Positions 43,405 to 47,939 of a stretch of 47,939 bases of DNA are shown in pieces. Each line of letters begins with the position of its first letter. Within the stretch, counting starts at the first letter, position 1. The notes beneath the pieces were generated by a model. It was not told the origin of the DNA and ran no database searches. It saw nothing but the letters and a program-made list of their open reading frames with translations. Source of the stretch: an uncultured Bacteroidota bacterium (GTDB lineage: Bacteria > Bacteroidota > Bacteroidia > UBA7662). The stretch spans positions 1 through 47,939 of the forward strand of contig CAIOCC010000103.1 of the NCBI GenBank assembly GCA_903856555.1, written 5' to 3'. The position numbers and the translations under genes are program-made.

Positions 43405-44841
43405 TTACCGCATCAGGCGCAGAAACCAACGGGCCATTTTGGTTTTGAGAGGAGTGTAGGGGGGGTAAAAAAGCGAAGCAATGTTCGGGCGGTGGGGGTT
43501 GATCATCACCGGTTTGGCATGCGAAAAGGTTTGAAAACCGTATTGCCCGTGGTAGGTGCCCCAACCAGAAGCGCCCACGCCACCAAAGGGAAGATGCGGG
43601 TGTGAAACTTGGACAATCACATCGTTGAAGGTCAAACTCCCCGAGCAGGTTTCCTTGGTCCAGCGGCGTTGCACCTCCGGGTTGTTCGCAAAAACATAGA
43701 GACTCAAGGGTCTGGGCCGGCTATTCACAAAAGCCAAGGCCTCTTCCAAATGATTCACCCCAATCAGCGGTAGGATGGGGCCAAAAATCTCTTCTTGCAT
43801 GAGTCGCATCCCCGGTTGAACCCCCGATAGGATGGTGGGTTCTAATTGCAAACTCTTTTCGTCCCAGTTCCCGCCGCATTCAATTCGGGCCCCTTGCTCA
43901 ACGGCCTCGTGGACCAGGAGGCGCATGCGGTTCGCGTGTTCAGGATGGATTTGGCAACAGAGCGAGGAAGGGATGGAGTCGTTGTTGCGTTTGGCCTTGG
44001 TCGCGGCCGCTTGGAGCGCTTCGACCAAGGGTGGAATCATACTTCGGTTGACCAGGACATAATCAGGGGCAATGCAGGTCTGCCCGCCGTTGAGCCATTT
44101 GCCCCAATAGATTTTGGCGGCGGCCGATGCCAAGGGAGCAGATTCGTCCACATAGACCGGGGATTTGCCTCCCAATTCGAGGGTGCAGGGGATGAGTTGG
44201 TCGGCGGCCGCCAAGGCAACCTTTCGTCCTACCCGGTCGCTGCCGGTGAAAAGCATGTGGTCAAAGGGCAGGCTGCAAAGCCATGCCCCAACTGAGGCAT
44301 CCCCCGTGACCACGCGGACCACTTCGGAGCCCATGGCTTGGTCCAACAATCGAGTGAGGAGTTCCGCCGTGTTTGTCGCAAATTCGGAGGGCTTAATAAC
44401 GACCGAATTCCCAGCGGCCAGGGCGGCAATCAAAGGCATCAGAGCCAGGTTCAAGGGGTAATTCCACGGGGCGATGATCAAAACACAGCCCTTGGGTTGC
44501 CAGGCCAGTCGCGCTTTGGACAAAAGGTAGGGGAAGTGGGGTTGAACAGCGCGATCCTTCATCCACTTGCGCAGGTTCTTTTTGAAATGCCTTAGTTCCA
44601 AATACACCGGTAACAATTCGGTGAGGTTGGTTTCCACGTTGGGCTTGCCTAAATCTTTTTGGAGGGCTTCGCAGATGGCCTCTTCGTTATCCCTCAGGAC
44701 TTGGCCCAAACGGGCAAGGCGGTTCCATCGTTCACGGTAGGATTCTAGGGCCATACGGTGGCCGGCTGCCTGCAGGGTGTCCCACCATTCGGGCAAAACA
44801 AGTTGAGGTGGATCAACAGCGTGGGAAAGGCGGGTGGACAT
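43405..44841 (-). CDS. Aldehyde dehydrogenase, class 3 (fatty aldehyde dehydrogenase-like)
   Basis: A 478-residue NAD(P)-dependent aldehyde dehydrogenase. The catalytic cysteine is Cys256 in NGGQTCIAPDY and the general base Glu222 in ELGGKSPVYVD; the nucleotide-binding loop is FTGSDRVGRKV. IIAPWNYPLNLAL and the overall length are those of ALDH3 enzymes, which oxidise medium and long aliphatic aldehydes. The C-terminal basic/hydrophobic end (TKMARWFLRLM) could contact the membrane. It starts 5 bases after prfB and is likely cotranscribed. Confidence 0.93.
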   Translation of the reverse strand: MSTRLSHAVDPPQLVLPEWWDTLQAAGHRMALESYRERWNRLARLGQVLRDNEEAICEALQKDLGKPNVETNLTELLPVYLELRHFKKNLRKWMKDRAVQPHFPYLLSKARLAWQPKGCVLIIAPWNYPLNLALMPLIAALAAGNSVVIKPSEFATNTAELLTRLLDQAMGSEVVRVVTGDASVGAWLCSLPFDHMLFTGSDRVGRKVALAAADQLIPCTLELGGKSPVYVDESAPLASAAAKIYWGKWLNGGQTCIAPDYVLVNRSMIPPLVEALQAAATKAKRNNDSIPSSLCCQIHPEHANRMRLLVHEAVEQGARIECGGNWDEKSLQLEPTILSGVQPGMRLMQEEIFGPILPLIGVNHLEEALAFVNSRPRPLSLYVFANNPEVQRRWTKETCSGSLTFNDVIVQVSHPHLPFGGVGASGWGTYHGQYGFQTFSHAKPVMINPHRPNIASLFYPPYTPLKTKMARWFLRLMR

Positions 44842-44846
44842 GGGAC

Positions 44847-45942
44847 TTAGGGATTTTTGGCACTTTGTTCGCTCATCAAATAGGCTTTGATAAAGGGATC
44901 CAAATCACCGTCCAGGACACCCTGGGCGTTGGAGGTTTCGTGTTCGCTCCGCACGTCCTTGACCAATTTGTAGGGATGCAAAACATAGGAACGAATCTGA
45001 GAGCCCCATTCAATTTTCTTTTTGCTGCTTTCGATGGCCTGTCGGGCTTCGTTGCGTTTTCGGATCTCCAATTCGTAAAGTTGGGAACGCAGCATCTGCA
45101 TGGCTCTTTCACGGTTGGCGGATTGACTCCGTTCCACTTGGCAAGTGATCACGATACCGGTCGGCTTGTGGGTCAGCATGACTTTGGTTTCGACCTTGTT
45201 GACGTTTTGGCCCCCGGCCCCTCCGGAGCGCGCTGTTTGCATTTCAATTTCCGAAGGATGGATGTCGATTTGGATACTATCGTCAATGACCGGGTAGGCA
45301 TAAACCGAAGCGAAGGAAGTGTGTCGACGCGCGTTGGAATCGTAGGGCGAAATGCGCACCAAACGATGCACCCCGTTCTCGCCCTTGAGGTAACCGTAGG
45401 CAAAGTCACCTGTTATTTCGAGCGTCACGGATTTGATGCCGGCCTCTTCGCCATCCTGCCGATCCAATTCCTGAATGCGGTATCCATGGCCTTCGGCCCA
45501 CATCCGGTACATGCGTTCCAACATCGAAGCCCAATCCTGGCTTTCGGTTCCACCGGCTCCTGAATTGATTTCAATGATGGCGCTCAGCGGGTCCTCCTCG
45601 CTTTGTAACATATTTTTGAATTCCAGCGCTTCGACGGCTGTCAAGGCCTGATCATGGGCCTGGTCCAGGTCGTCCATGCTCAATTCGCCAGCCTGCTGAA
45701 ATTCGTAATAAATACCGAGTTCTTCGATTTTTTCGGCCAATTGCTCGTAGGCCTCCACCCATTGTTTGGGTATTTTGATGGACTTGAGCCATTGCTCCGC
45801 CTGGTCGGCTTGATCCCAGAAACCGGGAGCCGTCGAGCGGGTTTCTACATCCTTGATTTTGGCAATCTTGGCTTCGACGTCAAAGAAACCTCCTCAACGC
45901 CTCTAGGCGTTCCCGAAGGTCTGTTAGGTGTTCGTATCGCAT
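44847..45942 (-). CDS. prfB: Peptide chain release factor 2, expressed through a programmed +1 frameshift
   Basis: RF2 recognises UAA and UGA stops. The frame starts at ATG 45942, runs 20 codons and meets an in-frame TGA (45882-45880). Slipping +1 at CTT continues in the long frame to the TAA at 44847, giving 364 residues, close to the 365 of E. coli RF2. The GGQ motif is at residues 243-245 (SGGAGGQNVNK). The codon-recognition tripeptide reads SPY (198-200) where E. coli has SPF. LRSQLYELEIRKR and SYVLHPYKLVKD are typical RF2 segments. The product needs PrmC methylation. An exact TAnnTTTG box lies 4 bases before the ATG. Confidence 0.97.
45880..45894 (-). promoter_or_regulatory. RF2 programmed +1 frameshift site
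   Basis: Minus strand AGGAGGTTTCTTTGAC: a perfect Shine-Dalgarno-like AGGAGG, three bases (TTT), slippery CTT and the TGA stop followed by C. The spacing equals that of the E. coli prfB site (AGGGGGTATCTTTGAC). Low RF2 slows UGA reading and allows slipping into the +1 frame, so RF2 controls its own synthesis. Confidence 0.93.
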
Positions 45943-45946
45943 GTCC

Positions 45947-45954
45947 CAAAAGTA
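45947..45954 (-). promoter_or_regulatory. TAnnTTTG -7 box upstream of prfB
   Basis: Minus-strand TACTTTTG, an exact match, ends 4 bases (GGAC) before the prfB ATG at 45942. Confidence 0.45.
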
Positions 45955-45963
45955 AGGCAGGCA

Positions 45964-45983
45964 GGAAGGTCCTCAGCCCTTCC
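45964..45983 (-). terminator. Hairpin between yraN and prfB
   Basis: GGAAGG and CCTTCC form a 6-bp stem with an 8-base loop just downstream of the yraN stop and upstream of the prfB promoter box. It could attenuate read-through from yraN. No T-tract follows on the minus strand. Confidence 0.25.
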
Positions 45984-45994
45984 CGTATCCAAGA

Positions 45995-46411
45995 TTAAAA
46001 ATCGAGCAGGGTCCCCTGCACCAAGCCCCCGTTGCTGAAGGACCAAAAGTCCTCCCAAACCGTGCAGGTGGACTGGGTGCCAGGTCCCACCACACATTCC
46101 ACCAGATCAAAGCGGATTTCGCCACGGAACGAATGCTCCCTTAGGAAGCGATAGGCGGCTATTCGAAGGGCATGGGCCTTGCGGGGGCGGATCTGCCGGC
46201 AAGGTGTCCAGGGCCGGGGGCCGGTCATGCTTTTGACTTCAACAAAAACCAGGACTTTTTCTTTCTGAATGACCAAATCGATTTCGTAGGGATGGGATCT
46301 CCAGTTTCGGGCCCGAATTTGCCAGCCCAAACGCTGGAGATGTTCGGCCGCCAGGGTTTCCCCTTGGGCCCCCAAGGCCTTATTTTTGTTGTATAAATTG
46401 GTCTTCGCCAT
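45995..46411 (-). CDS. yraN: YraN family (UPF0102) predicted endonuclease
   Basis: A 138-residue protein with the PD-(D/E)XK-type nuclease core of UPF0102: LGAQGETLAAEHLQRLGW (Glu18), YEIDLVIQ (Asp45) and LVFVEVKS (Glu58, Lys60), followed by RKAHALRIAAYRFL. The family resembles Holliday-junction resolvases; its cellular role is not settled. Its ATG at 46411 is 11 bases from the divergent pgi start. I see no TAnnTTTG box for it. Confidence 0.92.
   Translation of the reverse strand: MAKTNLYNKNKALGAQGETLAAEHLQRLGWQIRARNWRSHPYEIDLVIQKEKVLVFVEVKSMTGPRPWTPCRQIRPRKAHALRIAAYRFLREHSFRGEIRFDLVECVVGPGTQSTCTVWEDFWSFSNGGLVQGTLLDF
46381..46388 (+). promoter_or_regulatory. TAnnTTTG-like box upstream of pgi
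   Basis: TATTTTTG is an exact consensus match, but it lies 34 bases before the pgi ATG and within the 5' end of yraN, so its spacing differs from the other boxes. It may be chance. Confidence 0.25.
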
Positions 46412-46422
46412 AGCCCCCCAAG

Positions 46423-47939
46423 ATGAACCTTCGCCTTCCCCGAATCAACCCCACCGAAACATCCGCGTGGAAACAACTAACGCACAGCGCCCAGGCCCTC
46501 GATGGTCAGCGTCTCCAGGATTTGTTTGGGGCCGATCCCGACAGGGCCGAACGAATGAGTGCCGAAGGGGCGGGCTGGTTCTTGGATTACTCCAAGAATC
46601 TGCTGGACGATCAAACCCTCCAACATTTGTTGAAGCTCTTGGAGGAATGTGGTTGGGAACAAGCCCTGAACGCCACTCGCAACGGAGGCGCCATTAACGA
46701 AACCGAAAACAGGGCGGTGCTGCACACCGTACTTCGGGATCCGGGCCATCCCCTGCGATTAAGCGATGGTAGTCAGCCCGGTGTTTTGGTGGAAGAAGTC
46801 CTCAACCGGATGGAAAAGTTTGTGGAATCGGTCCGCGGGGGTCAACTGCGGGGATGCACCGGACAGGCCTTCACGGATGTGGTGAATATTGGCATTGGCG
46901 GCTCCGATCTGGGACCCTTGATGGCCTGCGAAGCCTTGGCACCCTACGCGGGGCCATTGCGGGGTCACTTTGTATCCAATGTTGACGGGGCCCATTGGCA
47001 GCGGACCCTGCTGGGGTTGAATCCGGAAACCACGCTTTTTTTGGTGGCTTCCAAAACCTTTACCACCCAAGAGACCATGGCCAACGCCCAAAGCGCCCGC
47101 AACTGGTTTACCCAGGCTTTGGGGGAACGAGCCAAGGTCAAGGATCATTTTGTGGCCTTGTCCACCAACCGGGAGAAGGTGGTCGAATTTGGAATTGACA
47201 GCGAACGCATGTTTCCATTTTGGGATTGGGTTGGAGGACGCTATTCGGTATGGTCGGCGATTGGAATGTCCTTGGCGTTGTCCATTGGTTTTGAACGTTT
47301 TCGAGAATTTTTGGAAGGCGCTCGTCAAATGGATCTGCATTTTTGGGAAACCCCCCCGGTACGTAACCTCCCGGTCCTCTTGGCATTGGTGGGGGTGTGG
47401 AACCGGAATTTTTTGAAGATGGAGACCCTGGCGGTGCTTCCCTACGATCAATGCCTTTCTCGTTTCCCGGCCTACCTGCAACAAGCCGATATGGAGAGCA
47501 ACGGAAAATCGGTGGACCGCCATGGAAATCCGTTGACCTACCACAGCGGTCCGGTGCTTTGGGGCGAGCCCGGGACCAACGGTCAACATGCCTTTTATCA
47601 ACTGATCCACCAGGGTACGGTTCGGGTCCCTTGCGATTTTATTTTGGCGGCCAATACCCATTACCCCGGAGGACTCCACCATCGCTACCTCAGCGCCAAC
47701 GCCTTTGCCCAGGCCCAGGCCTTGATGCAGGGTCGTAGCCTCGACGAAGTGCGGGCCGTTTCTGCAGGCTCCCCCAACCCTGCCGAAGCTTACCAGGTCT
47801 TTGAGGGGAACCGTCCCAGCAATTTTCTACTATGCCAACGCCTGACCCCGGCAGCCTTGGGGGCTTTGGTGGCGATGTATGAGCACAAAATTTGGGTTCA
47901 AGGGGTGGTGTGGAATGTGTTTAGTTACGACCAATGGGG
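46423..47939 (+). CDS. pgi: Glucose-6-phosphate isomerase, 3'-truncated by the window
   Basis: The frame is open from the ATG at 46423 to the right edge: 505 complete codons of an enzyme that is usually about 550 residues. It interconverts glucose 6-phosphate and fructose 6-phosphate. Recognisable parts are ATRNGGAINETENRAVLHT, VVNIGIGGSDLGP, FLVASKTFTTQET with the phosphate-binding Ser/Thr cluster, WDWVGGRYSVWSAIG, QQADMESNGKSVD, GEPGTNGQHAFYQLIHQG and the start of the FSYDQWG motif at the edge. Early part is colinear with the family, so the start is well supported. Divergent from yraN. Confidence 0.97.
   Translation, partial: MNLRLPRINPTETSAWKQLTHSAQALDGQRLQDLFGADPDRAERMSAEGAGWFLDYSKNLLDDQTLQHLLKLLEECGWEQALNATRNGGAINETENRAVLHTVLRDPGHPLRLSDGSQPGVLVEEVLNRMEKFVESVRGGQLRGCTGQAFTDVVNIGIGGSDLGPLMACEALAPYAGPLRGHFVSNVDGAHWQRTLLGLNPETTLFLVASKTFTTQETMANAQSARNWFTQALGERAKVKDHFVALSTNREKVVEFGIDSERMFPFWDWVGGRYSVWSAIGMSLALSIGFERFREFLEGARQMDLHFWETPPVRNLPVLLALVGVWNRNFLKMETLAVLPYDQCLSRFPAYLQQADMESNGKSVDRHGNPLTYHSGPVLWGEPGTNGQHAFYQLIHQGTVRVPCDFILAANTHYPGGLHHRYLSANAFAQAQALMQGRSLDEVRAVSAGSPNPAEAYQVFEGNRPSNFLLCQRLTPAALGALVAMYEHKIWVQGVVWNVFSYDQW

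Noticed and set aside
44847..45942. prfB looks interrupted by an in-frame TGA, as in a pseudogene
   Set aside because: The TGA lies in a canonical RF2 frameshift context (AGGAGG-TTT-CTT-TGA-C), and the joined product has normal length and motifs.
1..47939. CRISPR arrays, tRNA or rRNA genes, integrases, prophage or biosynthetic cluster
   Set aside because: Nothing of this kind was seen by eye: genes are contiguous, gaps are short, and no regularly spaced repeats or cloverleaf sequences were noticed. A tRNA or repeat search program was not run.

Overview
The window is a dense stretch of chromosome from a member of the Bacteroidota with moderately high GC. The evidence is the gene set and its order: ftsX–DUF3098–uppP–truB–ribF, a short AMP nucleosidase with holA, a solitary HsdR_N-domain gene divergent from holA/amn, rsmE joined to DUF4159, a pRiA4b ORF-3 gene beside miaA, and a 1026-residue plug-and-barrel outer-membrane protein. 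Start codons lack Shine-Dalgarno sequences, and promoter boxes of the Bacteroidota form TAnnTTTG precede most transcription units. Genus and family cannot be read from the sequence. I saw no tRNA, rRNA, CRISPR array, insertion sequence, prophage or biosynthetic cluster, and no gene-free stretch longer than about 110 bases.

Layout. 1-340: 3' end of pckA, convergent with a secreted S9 peptidase. 337-5527 (minus): leuS then the S9 peptidase. 5610-9202 (plus): ftsX, DUF3098, uppP, truB, ribF. 9212-11010 (minus): amn, holA. 11058-11570 (plus): HsdR_N-domain protein. 11556-14573 (minus): ribD, FKBP lipoprotein, rlmH, NAD(P)-binding protein. 14616-15440 (plus): prmC. 15394-16733 (minus): queD-like gene, fabD. 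16769-21277 (plus): hldD and a 1180-residue sensor kinase. 21160-26505 (minus): ccmE, ccmF, DUF2520, UbiA-family prenyltransferase, maf. 26594-29674 (plus): outer-membrane barrel protein. 29676-30956 (minus): rarA. 31009-32797 (plus): mnmD, pyrD. 32794-39829 (minus): GT2, GT39-like transferase, CCA-adding enzyme family, pRiA4b ORF-3 protein, miaA, rsmE-DUF4159 fusion. 39913-43364 (plus): topA and a SirB1-family protein. 43405-46411 (minus): yraN, prfB, aldehyde dehydrogenase. 46423-end (plus): pgi, cut by the window edge.

Most genes are core housekeeping: translation and RNA modification (leuS, truB, rlmH, rsmE, miaA, mnmD, CCA enzyme, prfB, prmC), envelope biogenesis (ftsX, uppP, hldD, fabD, glycosyltransferases), cytochrome c maturation (ccmE, ccmF), riboflavin/FAD (ribD, ribF), and replication/repair (holA, rarA, topA). 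RF2 and its methylase PrmC are both encoded here.

Four things stand out. (1) RsmE is fused in one open frame to an exported-type DUF4159 domain through what looks like a retained signal peptide. (2) prfB carries a complete programmed +1 frameshift site with a perfect AGGAGG stimulator, in a genome that otherwise shows no Shine-Dalgarno use. (3) Nine exact TAnnTTTG boxes end only 4-12 bases before start codons, which suggests leaderless or nearly leaderless transcripts. (4) CcmE has the CxxxY form in place of HxxxY. I found no unmistakable new multi-gene system; the fusion and the short-leader architecture are the strongest leads.
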